A stretch of 64,000 bases of DNA, from contig NZ_CP136136.1 of NCBI RefSeq assembly GCF_038024875.1, forward strand, positions 4,340,001 through 4,404,000, written 5' to 3'. The translations under genes and the position numbers were made by a program. Below are positions 23,460 through 33,607 of this stretch, piece after piece (position 1 is the first letter of the stretch; each line of letters starts with the position of its first letter). This DNA comes from Gordonia rubripertincta (lineage in GTDB: Bacteria > Actinomycetota > Actinomycetes > Mycobacteriales > Mycobacteriaceae). The notes under the pieces were generated by a model. The model was not told the origin of the DNA. It searched no databases and was given only the letters and a program-made list of their open reading frames with translations.

Positions 23460-24152
23460 GTGGTCTCGAAGATTACGACCGGCTACCCGACCGACGAACA
23501 GGGCCGCCCGTACCCGCGCCGCCGGTATGCCCCGGCGATCATCACGGTGGTGGTCCTCCTGGTCCTCGGCGTGACCGTCTGGGCGGTCGTGCTCGGCAGC
23601 GACGACAGCGAATCGGTCCCCACCGCCTGCAATCAGCCGACGCCGGCGACCGCCACCGAAGCCGGTGCGCCGGAGCCTGCGGAGCCACCGGTACTCACCC
23701 CGGTCCCCCGCGACGAGATGCTGGAGGTCGCGCCCGCCGCGCTGTCGACCTTCCAGGTCCGCGTGCTGAACGCGTCCGAGGAACGGGGCGCGGCCCGGTC
23801 GGTGTCGGAGGACCTTGCCGCCCAGGGCTTCACCCCGGCCGCCGACACCCCGTTCGCCGACGATCCCGTCTACGTCAACCGGGATCTCAACTGCGTCGCG
23901 CAGATCCGGTTCGGTCCCGCGGGCCGTGCCTCCGCCGCGGCCACCTGGCTGGCGTTCCCCTGCGCGCAGCTCGTCGACGACGGACGCCGGGGCACCGCGG
24001 TCGACGTCGCACTCGGCACCTACCACTCGGGTGGTGAGCTCTCCCAGGACGCGCAGGCGGCACTCGAGGCGCTGCGGTCGGCCGATCCCACGAACCCCGA
24101 GACCGGCGCCGATCCCGCCCTGGTGAAGGCGGTCCACTCGGCCCCGTGCTGA
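23460..24152 (+). CDS. cei: Cell-envelope integrity protein Cei (LytR_C domain)
   Basis: A 230-residue membrane-anchored extracytoplasmic protein. One transmembrane helix spans about residues 24-46 (YAPAIITVVVLLVLGVTVWA). Outside it is a LytR_C domain from about residue 95 (FQVRVLNASEERGAARSVSEDLAAQGF), the domain found at the C-terminus of LytR-CpsA-Psr ligases but here without the ligase part. Cysteines at 58, about 149, 173 and 230 may form disulfides. It is equivalent to Rv2700, described in M. tuberculosis as needed for envelope integrity. The GTG at 23460 has a GAGGAG site ten bases upstream; an in-frame GTG at 23442 is less likely. Confidence 0.85.
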   Translation: MVSKITTGYPTDEQGRPYPRRRYAPAIITVVVLLVLGVTVWAVVLGSDDSESVPTACNQPTPATATEAGAPEPAEPPVLTPVPRDEMLEVAPAALSTFQVRVLNASEERGAARSVSEDLAAQGFTPAADTPFADDPVYVNRDLNCVAQIRFGPAGRASAAATWLAFPCAQLVDDGRRGTAVDVALGTYHSGGELSQDAQAALEALRSADPTNPETGADPALVKAVHSAPC

Positions 24153-24159
24153 GCGCCGT

Positions 24160-25041
24160 CTAGACCAGCGGTTCCCGCGCCCCGACCTCGTCCAGCAGCC
24201 CGAGGAACTCGTCGGCGACACCCGGTGCGACGGCCACCGTGATGTGTCCCTCGTCCGCCCGTGAGTCCGGCGGCGGGGTCACCACGACCGCACCCGCCTC
24301 GGCGGCGATGAGTCCGCCTGCGGCCCAGTCCCAGGGACTCAGGCCGTGTTCGTAATGGGCGTCGACCGCACCCGAGGCCACCATGCACAGATCGAGGGCC
24401 GCGGCACCGATCCGCCGGATGTCCCGCACCTTCGGGAGCAGCTCCGCGACGATCCGACCCTGCGCGCGCCGACGGTCGGCGGCATAGCCGAAACCCGTTG
24501 CCACGAGCGCGAGATCCGCACGATCGACGGGATTGCAGCGGAGCGGCACACGAGGGCCGTCACCGTCGGCGACCCAGGCACCGCCGCCCAGGGTGGCACC
24601 GTAGACGACCTCACGCGCCACGTCGACGACGACACCGGCGACCGAGCGGCCGTCGACCTGCGCCGCCAGCGACACCGCATAGGCGGGGACGCCGTACATG
24701 AAGTTGACCGTGCCGTCGATGGGATCGACCACCCAGCGCACACCTGACGGGACGGCACGACTGCCGCCGTGCTCCTCCCCCAGGACCTCGTCGGCAGGCC
24801 GGGCCTCGTGCAGGAGCTGCCGGATCAGGCGTTCGGTCTCGGTGTCGGCAACGGTGACCGGATCGGTCTCCGTCGATTTCGTCGAGACAGGGTTCTCGAA
24901 TGCCCCGTGCCCCGTCGGCTGCGTTGTCGCACCGAACAATTCGGGTCGGCGGCGTCGCACGTGGGCGGCCGCCTCCTGCGCCACGTCCACCGCGATGGCG
25001 GCCAGTTCGTCCACCGGAATTGTCTGATCCACGTGTTCCAT
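24160..25041 (-). CDS. suhB: Inositol-1-monophosphatase family protein
   Basis: A 293-residue Mg-dependent phosphatase of the SuhB/IMPase family, equivalent to Rv2701c. The metal-binding blocks are EVLGEEHGG (Glu), VDPIDGTVNFMYG (D-P-I-D-G-T) and LSPWDWAAGGLIAAEAG. It dephosphorylates inositol monophosphate, feeding phosphatidylinositol mannosides and mycothiol in this order. The ATG at 25041 gives MEHVDQTIPVDELAAIA. The open frame runs further upstream to 25470, but that part crosses the divergent ppgK gene and is rejected. It converges on cei with a 7-base gap. Confidence 0.92.
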   Translation of the reverse strand: MEHVDQTIPVDELAAIAVDVAQEAAAHVRRRRPELFGATTQPTGHGAFENPVSTKSTETDPVTVADTETERLIRQLLHEARPADEVLGEEHGGSRAVPSGVRWVVDPIDGTVNFMYGVPAYAVSLAAQVDGRSVAGVVVDVAREVVYGATLGGGAWVADGDGPRVPLRCNPVDRADLALVATGFGYAADRRRAQGRIVAELLPKVRDIRRIGAAALDLCMVASGAVDAHYEHGLSPWDWAAGGLIAAEAGAVVVTPPPDSRADEGHITVAVAPGVADEFLGLLDEVGAREPLV

Positions 25042-25171
25042 GTCAGCACATCGGCGGCCGCGACCGCTCACCGGTGAGGTGAAGCAACGTATCTGGAGGG
25101 ATGCTGCGCGGGCGGCGGCGGGCGCCGATAGCCTGATGTCGATCACCGCCGGCCCGGAAGGAAACTCCGCC

Positions 25172-25960
25172 ATGACCGACACGCCCGCCACCGACAGCTC
25201 GCCGACCCCGACGAATCTTGGGTTCGGCGTCGACGTCGGCGGCTCCGGGATCAAGGGCGGCATCGTCGATCTCGACACCGGTGAACTCGTCGGCGATCGA
25301 TTCAAGGTGCTCACCCCGCAACCGGCCACCCCGGAGGCGGTCGCGGCCGCGGTCGCCGAGGTCGTCGGCCACTTCGACTGGGCGGGTCCGGTCGGCATCA
25401 CCCTGCCGGGCGTGGTCACCGAGGGCATCATGCGCACCGCCGCGAACATCGACAAGGCGTGGATCGGCACCGACGTCTACGAGCTGTTCAGCCGTCACCT
25501 CGGCGGTCGCGCGGTCTCGGTGCTCAACGACGCCGACGCGGCCGGAATGGCCGAGGATGCCTACGGCGCGGGCAAGGGCGTCGACGGCGTGGTGATGTTG
25601 CTGACGTTCGGCACCGGCATCGGCTCGGCGATCCTCATCAACGGCAACCTCGTGCCCAACACCGAACTGGGTCACATGCAGGTCGGCAAGAAGGAGGCCG
25701 AGCACCAGGCGTCCTCGCGGGTCAAGGAGGAGAAGGACTGGTCCTACGAGAAATGGACCGAGAAGGTGTCCGACGTCCTGAAGGCCTACGAGGCGCTGTT
25801 CTGGCCCAAGCTGTTCATCGCCGGCGGCGGCATCAGCCGCAAGTCCGACAAGTGGATTCCCCTGCTCACCAACAAGACCCCGGTCGTGCCCGCCACGCTG
25901 CAGAACACCGCGGGCATCGTCGGCGCGGCGATGGCGGTCTCACAGGGCATCAAAACCTAG
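25172..25960 (+). CDS. ppgK: Polyphosphate/ATP glucokinase
   Basis: A 262-residue ROK-family kinase that phosphorylates glucose using polyphosphate or ATP. The phosphate loop GFGVDVGGSGIKGGIVDLDTG lies near residue 17. The catalytic Asp is in VLNDADAAGMAEDAYG, and the second phosphate loop is LLTFGTGIGSAILING. The Lys-rich segment KEEKDWSYEKWTEK occurs in polyphosphate-using members. Length matches Rv2702 (265). GGAAGGAA provides the ribosome site, and TAGCCT at 25129-25134 is a likely -10. Confidence 0.94.
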   Translation: MTDTPATDSSPTPTNLGFGVDVGGSGIKGGIVDLDTGELVGDRFKVLTPQPATPEAVAAAVAEVVGHFDWAGPVGITLPGVVTEGIMRTAANIDKAWIGTDVYELFSRHLGGRAVSVLNDADAAGMAEDAYGAGKGVDGVVMLLTFGTGIGSAILINGNLVPNTELGHMQVGKKEAEHQASSRVKEEKDWSYEKWTEKVSDVLKAYEALFWPKLFIAGGGISRKSDKWIPLLTNKTPVVPATLQNTAGIVGAAMAVSQGIKT

Positions 25961-26011
25961 GCCGCGCCTGGATTGACCAGGGCTTTGTCACATCGGGCGA
26001 GCCGATGTCGT

Positions 26012-26017
26012 TACAAT
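26012..26017 (+). promoter_or_regulatory. -10 element of sigA promoter
   Basis: TACAAT, near consensus, with a poor -35 (TTGTCA at 25985-25990, 21-base spacer). It overlaps the upstream in-frame ATG at 26016, so that ATG cannot be the start. A leader of about 115 bases follows. Confidence 0.55.
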
Positions 26018-26138
26018 GGTCGTCACCGGTCATCTGAACCGAGAAACCAAGCCCTTGTCCACGGCGGCTCGTGCTGCCGTGTCACGTCTCACGGGACCCG
26101 ACAAAGACTCCGCAGAAGAGAAGTTCGAAAGGTTGTAC

Positions 26139-27563
<1,425 letters not shown>

Positions 27564-27576
27564 TCACACGCACTCC

Positions 27577-27618
27577 CCTTCGCCCCCGTTGCCGTCACCC
27601 CGGCGACGGGGGCGAAGG
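27577..27618 (+). terminator. sigA terminator hairpin
   Basis: An 18-base-pair stem with one G-T wobble (CCTTCGCCCCCGTTGCCG and partner) and loop TCACCC, beginning 14 bases after the sigA stop. Only a short T run follows. Confidence 0.8.
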
Positions 27619-27868
27619 CGTTGTCGGGACCGGCCCGTAGTTCCCGGACGCGTCCGATGATCGTCCGCCGACCCCGGATGGCTGGTTCCCGGAGACGTTG
27701 TCGGATTGTTGCCCGAGGTAAACGGTGAGTGACGACACACCGATGGCACCTGCCGGAACAATACGAAGCCGCCAAGCGTCTGACAGAGTGAGGTTGACGC
27801 ATCGCCCGGATGTGTCGGCTCGAAGGGAAGGCGTCCGGACACCGGCGCCGGACCGGGACGGAGGAACA
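27619..27868 (+). other. Leader region upstream of the DUF7455 gene
   Basis: With the sigA terminator this makes a 305-base gap. I see no ORF. A possible extracytoplasmic-sigma-like arrangement GGAAC-N18-GTC lies at 27755-27780, and TTGACG at 27794-27799 could be a -35 without a good -10. Neither is convincing. Confidence 0.35.
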
Positions 27869-28078
27869 ATGACTGACATCGCCACCACCACAGCCCCGAT
27901 CTACCTACCGCTCACCGCCGCCGATCGCTGTGATCGCTGCGGCGCCGCAGCCAAGGTACGTGCCGTCCTGCCCAAGGGCGGCGAGCTTCTCTTCTGCCGT
28001 CATCACTTCAACGAGCACGAAGCCCGACTGGTGGAGCTCAGCGCCACCGTGGTCGAAGCCGAGGGCGAACTGGTCTGA
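27869..28078 (+). CDS. Small zinc-ribbon protein (DUF7455 type)
   Basis: A 69-residue conserved actinobacterial protein of unknown function. After MTDIATTTAPIYLPLTAADR comes a putative zinc site: CDRC near residues 22-25 and CRHH near 44-47, giving a C-x2-C/C-x2-H arrangement. GGAGGAACA is a strong ribosome site. It stands alone between two strong hairpins, so it is a monocistronic unit after sigA. Such small metal-binding proteins next to sigma genes may be transcription accessory factors, but nothing here proves it. Confidence 0.8.
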   Translation: MTDIATTTAPIYLPLTAADRCDRCGAAAKVRAVLPKGGELLFCRHHFNEHEARLVELSATVVEAEGELV

Positions 28079-28114
28079 CACTCGTCAGGGCCTGACGGGC
28101 GAGCCACAGACGAC

Positions 28115-28149
28115 AGAGAACCCGGCCGGATCATCCGGCCGGGTTCTCT
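28115..28149. terminator. Bidirectional terminator
   Basis: A perfect 16-base-pair stem (AGAGAACCCGGCCGGA and complement) with loop TCA, between the convergent DUF7455 and helicase genes, with CTCTCGTG after it. This is one of the strongest hairpins in the window. Confidence 0.85.
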
Positions 28150-28177
28150 CGTGTTCGGGTCGCGGGTGCTCAGCGCG

Positions 28178-29932
28178 TCAGCGCCACGTCCGCAGCGCGG
28201 CGATGCGTTCCTTGAGCTGCTCGGCGGTGGCCATCGCCGTCGGCGGACCCCCCAGGCGGGTCCGCAGCTCGTTGTGCACCATGCCGTGGGGCTTTCCGGT
28301 GCGGTGGTGATGCATGGCGACCAGGGTGTTGAGTTCCTTGCGCAGGGCGTGCAGGTTCTCCCCGGTGGTGCCGGGTGCACGCCCGGGATCCGGGGTTTCG
28401 GACCTGGGCTCGGCCGGGGTGGACCGCGCGACGACCTGCTCGGCCTGGCGCTTCTGCAACAGGGCACGCACCTGATCGGCGTCGAGCAGCCCCGGCAGGC
28501 CGAGGTAGTCCGACTCCTCGTCGCTGCCGGCGAACGTGGCGGTGCCGAACGACGCACCGTCGAAGATCACCTGGTCGAGTTCGGCGTCGGCGTGCAGCGA
28601 CTGGAATGCCGGCTCGTCCTCCCCCGGTTCGTCCTTCTGCTTGTTCGCGTCGATGAGCAGCTGGTCGTCGAGACCGTCGCTCTCGCGGTGCGGCTTGCCG
28701 AGGACGTGATCGCGCTGGGCCTCCATCTGGCTGGCGAGGTCGAGCAGCACCGGGACCGACGGCAGGAACACACTCGCGGTCTCACCGGGGCGGCGCGATC
28801 GCACGAAGCGTCCGATCGCCTGCGCGAAGAACAGCGGGGTCGACGAGCTGGTGGCGTAGACGCCGACCGCGAGACGCGGCACGTCGACACCCTCGGACAC
28901 CATGCGGACCGCGATCATCCACTCGTCCTTCGACGCGGAGAACTCCGCGATCCGCGACGAGGACTTGGGGTCGTCGGACAGGACCAGGGTCGGCTGCTTG
29001 CCGGTGATGGCGGTGAGCAGTTCGGCGTAGTCGCGGGCGGTCGACTGGTCGGTCGCGATGACCAGGCCGCCGGCATCGGGCATCCCGCTGGCACGCAGCT
29101 GACCGAGCCGGGTGTGCGCGGCAGTGAGGACCGCCGGAATCCAGTCGCCGTGCGGGTCGAGGGCGGTCCGCCAGGCGCGGGCGGTGTGTTCGGCCGACAA
29201 CGGCTCGCCGAGCCGCGCGGTGAACTCCTCGCCGGCGCTGGTCCGCCAGCTCGCCTCGCCGGAATAGGCCAGGAACACCACCGGACGGACGACGCCGTCC
29301 TTCAGCGCGTCGGCGTACCCGTAGGTGTGGTCGGCCTTGGAGCGCTGGTGTCCGCCGGCCTCGGCCTCGTAGACGACGAACGGGATCGGCGAGTCGTCGG
29401 AACGGAAGGGCGTACCGGTGAGCAGCAGGCGGCGTTCGGCGTCGTCGAAGGCCTCCCGGATCGCGTCACCCCACGACTTGGCGTCACCACCGTGATGGAT
29501 CTCGTCGAGGATGACCAGGGTGCGCCGGTTCTCGGTGCGGACGCGATGCTTGGTCGGGTGCGCGGCGACCTGCGCGTAGGTCAGGACGACGCCGTTGTAG
29601 TCGGAGCTGGTCTGACCGGTGGAGTTGGAGAAGTGCGAGTCCAGGGCGATGCCCACGCGGGCCGCGGCCTCGGCCCACTGGTGCTTGAGGTGCTCGGTGG
29701 GCGCCACGACGGTGATCTGTTCGACCGTGCGATCGTCGAGCAGTTCACGGGCGACACGCAGGCCGAACGTCGTCTTGCCCGCGCCGGGCGTCGCCACCGC
29801 GAGGAAGTCCTTCGGCTTGCGCGTGAGGTATTTGGTCAGCGCGCGGCGCTGCCAGGCACGGAGCGATCCGAGGTTGGGAGCAGCGGCTCCCGAGGCGTTG
29901 GTGGTGCTGGTGGAGGGTTCGGCGGACGTCAC
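28178..29932 (-). CDS. DEAD/DEAH-box helicase (superfamily 2)
   Basis: 584 residues. Motif I is VATPGAGKTTFGLR (near residue 43), motif II LVILDEIHHGG (DEIH), motif III LLLTGTPFRSDD, and motif VI FFAQAIGRFVRSRRPGE. The layout resembles RadD/type-III-restriction-like SF2 enzymes acting on DNA or RNA; the substrate cannot be read. The last 200 residues are acidic then basic, with no recognised domain. GTG 29932 has an AGGAG site; the frame is open to 30055 without a better start. The gene is not at this place in M. tuberculosis. A TACGAT hexamer at 30024-30029 (minus) may be its -10. Confidence 0.85.
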   Translation of the reverse strand: MTSAEPSTSTTNASGAAAPNLGSLRAWQRRALTKYLTRKPKDFLAVATPGAGKTTFGLRVARELLDDRTVEQITVVAPTEHLKHQWAEAAARVGIALDSHFSNSTGQTSSDYNGVVLTYAQVAAHPTKHRVRTENRRTLVILDEIHHGGDAKSWGDAIREAFDDAERRLLLTGTPFRSDDSPIPFVVYEAEAGGHQRSKADHTYGYADALKDGVVRPVVFLAYSGEASWRTSAGEEFTARLGEPLSAEHTARAWRTALDPHGDWIPAVLTAAHTRLGQLRASGMPDAGGLVIATDQSTARDYAELLTAITGKQPTLVLSDDPKSSSRIAEFSASKDEWMIAVRMVSEGVDVPRLAVGVYATSSSTPLFFAQAIGRFVRSRRPGETASVFLPSVPVLLDLASQMEAQRDHVLGKPHRESDGLDDQLLIDANKQKDEPGEDEPAFQSLHADAELDQVIFDGASFGTATFAGSDEESDYLGLPGLLDADQVRALLQKRQAEQVVARSTPAEPRSETPDPGRAPGTTGENLHALRKELNTLVAMHHHRTGKPHGMVHNELRTRLGGPPTAMATAEQLKERIAALRTWR

Positions 29933-30200
29933 GTGTGTGTTGCTCCTGACGGCGTACGGATTCCCTACCGGGCATGAAATGACCCCTCGCGTTGGGAGGA
30001 CCCGCGCCGAAGGGGACCCGGCAATCGTACCGCCGGGCCGCCCCCGCGCCCGCATCGCGACACCCCCTTGTCGCGGCTCGCCGGCACCGACGCGGGCATC
30101 GCCGTGTGGTCACCCCGAACGACGCGCCTGGTGACCCGGGTACCCTTCACGGCCTCCGATCGGGGATATTGAACTCATCACAACGCGAAAGAGGAACCCG

Positions 30201-31487
30201 GTGCCACTGACCGACGACGCGACGTCGCCGGTGGCTGCGGTGCGCCCGAATCCGTCGAGCGCGGTGACCGCTCCGCTCGACACCTCGACCCGGACGCCGC
30301 GCCGGCCGAGCCCGCTCGCCGGCGACACCGGCGTTCCCGGCGTCACCGCACCCGCCTCGCGTGACGTCACGGTCGTGCCGCCACCGGCGCGCACGACGAG
30401 GGAACCGGCCACGCCCGAGGGCGTCGACGAACCCGTCCCGGCGAACGGCACGAAGGAAGCCTCCGATTCGGACGATGCCGACGACAAGCCCGGTCCCCCC
30501 GTTCTGCCCAACATGCATCGGGTGGTCTGGCGGACGATCGTGAAGTCCTGGGACGACGGGATCATCGGCTGGGCGGCGCAGGCCGCCTTCTGGCAGGCGC
30601 TCTCGCTACCCCCGCTGCTGCTCGGGCTGCTCGGTTCGGTCGGTTACGTCGCGGGCTGGTTCGGACCCGGCACCGTCGACATCGTGTACGACCGCATCAT
30701 CGAGTTCGCGCAGCGCACCTTCACCGAGACCGTGGTCGACGATCTGATCACCCCGACCGTGGACAGCGTTCTCGGCCGGGGCCGTATCGGACTCATGTCG
30801 GTCGGCTTCATCCTGTCGCTGTGGGCCGGCTCGTCGGCGATGTCGTGTTTCATCGCCTCCATCGCCAAGGCTCACGATCAGCACGAGGTGCGGCATCCCG
30901 TGTGGCAGCGCTTCTTTGCGCTGTTCCTCTACGTCGGTTTCCTGTTCGTCGCGGTGTTCCTGCTGCCGCTGGTCGCTCTCGGACCGAACTATCTGCGGGC
31001 GATCGTCCCGGAGTCGTGGGGGTCGTTCGTGACCACGCTCATCGACTACGGTTACTTCCCGTTCGTCGCCGTGCTGCTGCTGTTCGTGCTCACCACGCTC
31101 TACCACCTGGCGCTGCCCAATCCGCTGCCGTGGCACCGGCTCATCGGCGGCGCGATCGTCGCGGGCGTGTTCTTCTGGGTCGCGAGCTACGTGCTGCGCA
31201 TCTACCTGACAAAAATCACCGAGGCGGGCGTGTCCTACGGGGCGCTGGCAACGCCGATCGCCTTCCTGCTGTTCACCTTCTCGCTCGGCTTCGGCATCGT
31301 CATCGGGGCCGAGTTCAACGCCGCGGTGCAACAGTTCTGGCCCGCCAAGGCGTCCACGACGACCCAGGTTCGGCACTGGGTCAACTCACAGACCTCCGAC
31401 ATCACCGGTCAGCTCAAGACGATCCCCGACCGGTTGTCGTCGGGACCGATCCGACGCCCCACGCGCGACCACCGCGGGGGCGACTGA
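30201..31487 (+). CDS. YihY/virulence factor BrkB family membrane protein
   Basis: 428 residues. The first 100 are a disordered Thr/Pro/Asp-rich cytosolic region. From MHRVVWRTIVKSWDDGIIGWAAQAAFWQALSLPPLLLGLL the YihY domain begins, with about six transmembrane helices (for example FFALFLYVGFLFVAVFLLPLV and YGYFPFVAVLLLFVLTTLYHL) and the family motif YGALATPIAFLLF. Function of the family is unsettled. It is equivalent to Rv2707. GAGGAACCCG precedes the GTG; TACCCT at 30141-30146 is a possible -10. Confidence 0.88.
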   Translation: MPLTDDATSPVAAVRPNPSSAVTAPLDTSTRTPRRPSPLAGDTGVPGVTAPASRDVTVVPPPARTTREPATPEGVDEPVPANGTKEASDSDDADDKPGPPVLPNMHRVVWRTIVKSWDDGIIGWAAQAAFWQALSLPPLLLGLLGSVGYVAGWFGPGTVDIVYDRIIEFAQRTFTETVVDDLITPTVDSVLGRGRIGLMSVGFILSLWAGSSAMSCFIASIAKAHDQHEVRHPVWQRFFALFLYVGFLFVAVFLLPLVALGPNYLRAIVPESWGSFVTTLIDYGYFPFVAVLLLFVLTTLYHLALPNPLPWHRLIGGAIVAGVFFWVASYVLRIYLTKITEAGVSYGALATPIAFLLFTFSLGFGIVIGAEFNAAVQQFWPAKASTTTQVRHWVNSQTSDITGQLKTIPDRLSSGPIRRPTRDHRGGD

Positions 31488-31507
31488 CCGATCCCGGCGA
31501 GCGCTCG

Positions 31508-31780
31508 CTACTTGCGCAGCTTGGCGTAGATCTTCTTGCACTTGGGGCACACCGGCGAACCCGGCTTGGCCGCACGGGTCACCGGGAAGGTCTCGCCGCA
31601 GAGCGCGACCACGTGGCTGCCCATCACGGCGCTCTCCGCGATCTTGTCCTTCTTGACGTAGTGAAAGAACTTGGGCCGGTCGTCGTCACTGCTGTCGGTG
31701 GCGTCGGCGTCGGACCTCTCGTCGGTCTCGGTGTCGGTCCACTCGTCGAGATCGGGGCGTTCGATGGTTTCAGTTGCCAT
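31508..31780 (-). CDS. DUF3039 small zinc-binding protein
   Basis: A 90-residue protein of unknown function, equivalent to Rv2708c. The N-terminus is acidic (DTETDERSDADATDSSDDD). The conserved half, FFHYVKKDKIAESAVMGSHV, leads to VVALCGETFPV and PVCPKCKKIYAKL; the three cysteines with a nearby His may bind zinc. It is transcribed towards the YihY gene with a 20-base gap. ATG 31780 starts MATETIERPDL; an ATG 18 bases upstream is also in frame. Confidence 0.85.
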   Translation of the reverse strand: MATETIERPDLDEWTDTETDERSDADATDSSDDDRPKFFHYVKKDKIAESAVMGSHVVALCGETFPVTRAAKPGSPVCPKCKKIYAKLRK

Positions 31781-31891
31781 TGCTCTATTGTGCGTCACCG
31801 GGGAACCGCAAGCACACGCGCCCGGAATCCGTCAGTGCAATGAGCAACCGAAAGTGGGACAGTGGAGAGGGTGTTCGAACAAAGGGATTTC

Positions 31892-32329
31892 ATGGGCGCG
31901 ACCGGCCGCGAGCCGCACGACCCCCACGAGGAGTCGAGACGATTCGGCAGGTCGGATCACCCGGCCGTGCCCGCCGAGACCTTCCTGATCACCGACGCCC
32001 AGGACTCACTCGAGGCACAACAAAAGGCCCGGGTCCGCAAGTACCTGATCATGATGGCGTTCCGCGTCCCCGCGCTGATCGTCGCCGGCATCGCCTACTC
32101 GATCACCGGCTCCGGACTCCTCGCCCTGGCCATCGTCGCCATCTCCATCCCGCTGCCATGGATGGCCGTGCTCATCGCCAACGACCGCCCGCCCCGCAAG
32201 CGCGGCGAGGTCCCCCACTACAAGTACGGCGCCGATCATCACCTCATCGGGCCACCCGCCCTCTCGCGGACCGAACAGCAGCTGCCCCATCGCACCGTCG
32301 ACGGGCATGTCGTGGACCCCGACGACTGA
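31892..32329 (+). CDS. DUF3099 membrane protein
   Basis: 145 residues, unknown function, equivalent to Rv2709. The conserved start of the domain is FLITDAQDSLEAQQKARVRKY, followed by two hydrophobic helices (YLIMMAFRVPALIVAGIAYS and LLALAIVAISIPLPWMAVLI) and the family end ANDRPPRKRGEVPHYKYG. ATG 31892 follows AAAGGGA. GTG codons in frame at 31862 and 31871 are alternatives with worse ribosome sites. It lies 200 bases before sigB. Confidence 0.8.
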   Translation: MGATGREPHDPHEESRRFGRSDHPAVPAETFLITDAQDSLEAQQKARVRKYLIMMAFRVPALIVAGIAYSITGSGLLALAIVAISIPLPWMAVLIANDRPPRKRGEVPHYKYGADHHLIGPPALSRTEQQLPHRTVDGHVVDPDD

Positions 32330-32475
32330 GCCACCGTCGACCCGACGACCACCGTCGCCGCCGCAGTGGGTTCCCCCGCGTTCGACATCTCAGCAACTTC
32401 TCAGCCGCTCCTGCGAACCGGCGAAAGTCTTCGCAGGTCACCAAGCCTCCTTTGGGTTTGCGCCGAATCACTTTC

Positions 32476-32502
32476 GGGAACTATCGCCATCACATGGACG
32501 TT
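32476..32502 (+). promoter_or_regulatory. ECF-type (SigE/SigH-like) promoter of sigB
   Basis: GGGAACT at 32476-32482 and GTT at 32500-32502; the distance between GGGAAC and GTT is 18 bases. This matches the GGAAC-N16-18-cGTT pattern of stress-responsive extracytoplasmic sigma factors in mycobacteria. The predicted start is about 30 bases before the sigB ATG. Confidence 0.65.
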
Positions 32503-32536
32503 GGACCCAGTGAACGCATTCAAGTCAGGAGGCCGC

Positions 32537-33553
32537 ATGTCACGCTCGACAGTTGCACGTTCGACCCCGACCACAGGTTTCGCCGATCCCGCTGCCCCGG
32601 GCACCCGCCCGGCGATGACGGAGCAGGATCTCGATGCCCAGTCGCCCGCCGCGGACCTCGTCCGCGTCTACCTCAACGGGATCGGACGCACCGCTCTCCT
32701 CAACGCAGAGCAGGAGGTCGAACTCGCCAAGCAGATCGAGGCCGGCCTCTACGCCAAGCACGTCCTGGCTACCAAGAAGCGCCTCTCGGCCACCAAGAAG
32801 CGTGACCTGGCGACCATCGTCCGCGAGGGTGAGGCAGCACGCGCCCATCTGCTCGAGGCGAATCTCCGTCTCGTCGTCTCGCTGGCCAAGCGCTACACCG
32901 GCCGCGGCATGCCGCTCCTGGATCTCATCCAGGAGGGCAACCTGGGTCTGATCCGCGCCATGGAGAAGTTCGACTACGCCAAGGGCTTCAAGTTCTCGAC
33001 GTACGCCACGTGGTGGATTCGTCAGGCCATCACCCGCGGTATGGCCGATCAGAGCCGCACGATCCGGCTCCCCGTCCACCTCGTCGAGCAGGTGAACAAA
33101 CTCGCCCGTATCAAGCGCGAGCTCCACCAGCAGCTCGGCCGCGAGGCAACAGACGAGGAACTCGCCAACGAGTCCGGTATCCCGGCCGAGAAGATCGCCG
33201 ATCTGCTCGACCACAGCCGCGACCCGGTGAGCCTCGACATGCCGGTCGGCAGCGACGAGGAGGCACCGCTGGGCGACTTCATCGAAGACGCCGAGGCCAC
33301 CTCGGCCGAGAACGCCGTCATCGCCGGTCTGCTGCACTCCGACATCCGGGCCGTCCTTGCGACCCTCGACGAGCGCGAGCAGCAGGTCATCCGGATGCGC
33401 TACGGCCTCGACGACGGCCAACCGCGCACCCTCGATCAGATCGGCCGCATGTTCGGACTGTCGCGAGAGCGCGTGCGTCAGATCGAACGCGAGGTCATGG
33501 GCAAGCTCCGCGCCGGCGATCGTGCCGAGCGCCTGCGCGCCTACGCCAGCTGA
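32537..33553 (+). CDS. sigB: Principal-like stress sigma factor SigB
   Basis: 338 residues, group 2 sigma-70 factor (Rv2710 type) for stress and stationary phase. It lacks the Lys-rich and acidic N-terminus of SigA. Region 1.2/2.1 starts at DLVRVYLNGIGRTALLNAEQ; region 2 is EANLRLVVSLAKRYTGRGMP and YATWWIRQAITRGMADQSR; region 4 ends GLSRERVRQIEREVMGKLRA. ATG 32537 has AGGAGG at ideal spacing; the frame is open to 32366 but that part crosses the promoter. It converges on pat with 43 bases between the stop codons. Confidence 0.95.
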   Translation: MSRSTVARSTPTTGFADPAAPGTRPAMTEQDLDAQSPAADLVRVYLNGIGRTALLNAEQEVELAKQIEAGLYAKHVLATKKRLSATKKRDLATIVREGEAARAHLLEANLRLVVSLAKRYTGRGMPLLDLIQEGNLGLIRAMEKFDYAKGFKFSTYATWWIRQAITRGMADQSRTIRLPVHLVEQVNKLARIKRELHQQLGREATDEELANESGIPAEKIADLLDHSRDPVSLDMPVGSDEEAPLGDFIEDAEATSAENAVIAGLLHSDIRAVLATLDEREQQVIRMRYGLDDGQPRTLDQIGRMFGLSRERVRQIEREVMGKLRAGDRAERLRAYAS

Positions 33554-33579
33554 CGCTCCCGGTCTCCCGGCTCCACCGT

Positions 33580-33607
33580 CCCTTAGCTCAATCCCCTTAG
33601 CTCAATC
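33580..33607. repeat. 14-bp tandem duplication at the pat stop codon
   Basis: CCCTTAGCTCAATC occurs twice in a row (33580-33593 and 33594-33607). Each copy contains TTA, the complement of the TAA that ends pat. Confidence 0.8.

Noticed and set aside
26016..26138. Upstream ATG start for sigA adding 41 residues
   Set aside because: The ATG overlaps the TACAAT -10 element, and the extension has no similarity to SigA proteins; GTG 26139 has a ribosome site.
28151..29977. A 608-codon open frame on the plus strand opposite the helicase gene
   Set aside because: It mirrors a real helicase with clear motifs, and its translation is Arg/Gly/Val-rich without domains; long antisense frames are expected at this GC content. 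The same applies to long frames opposite dxs, pat, hrpA and the permease.
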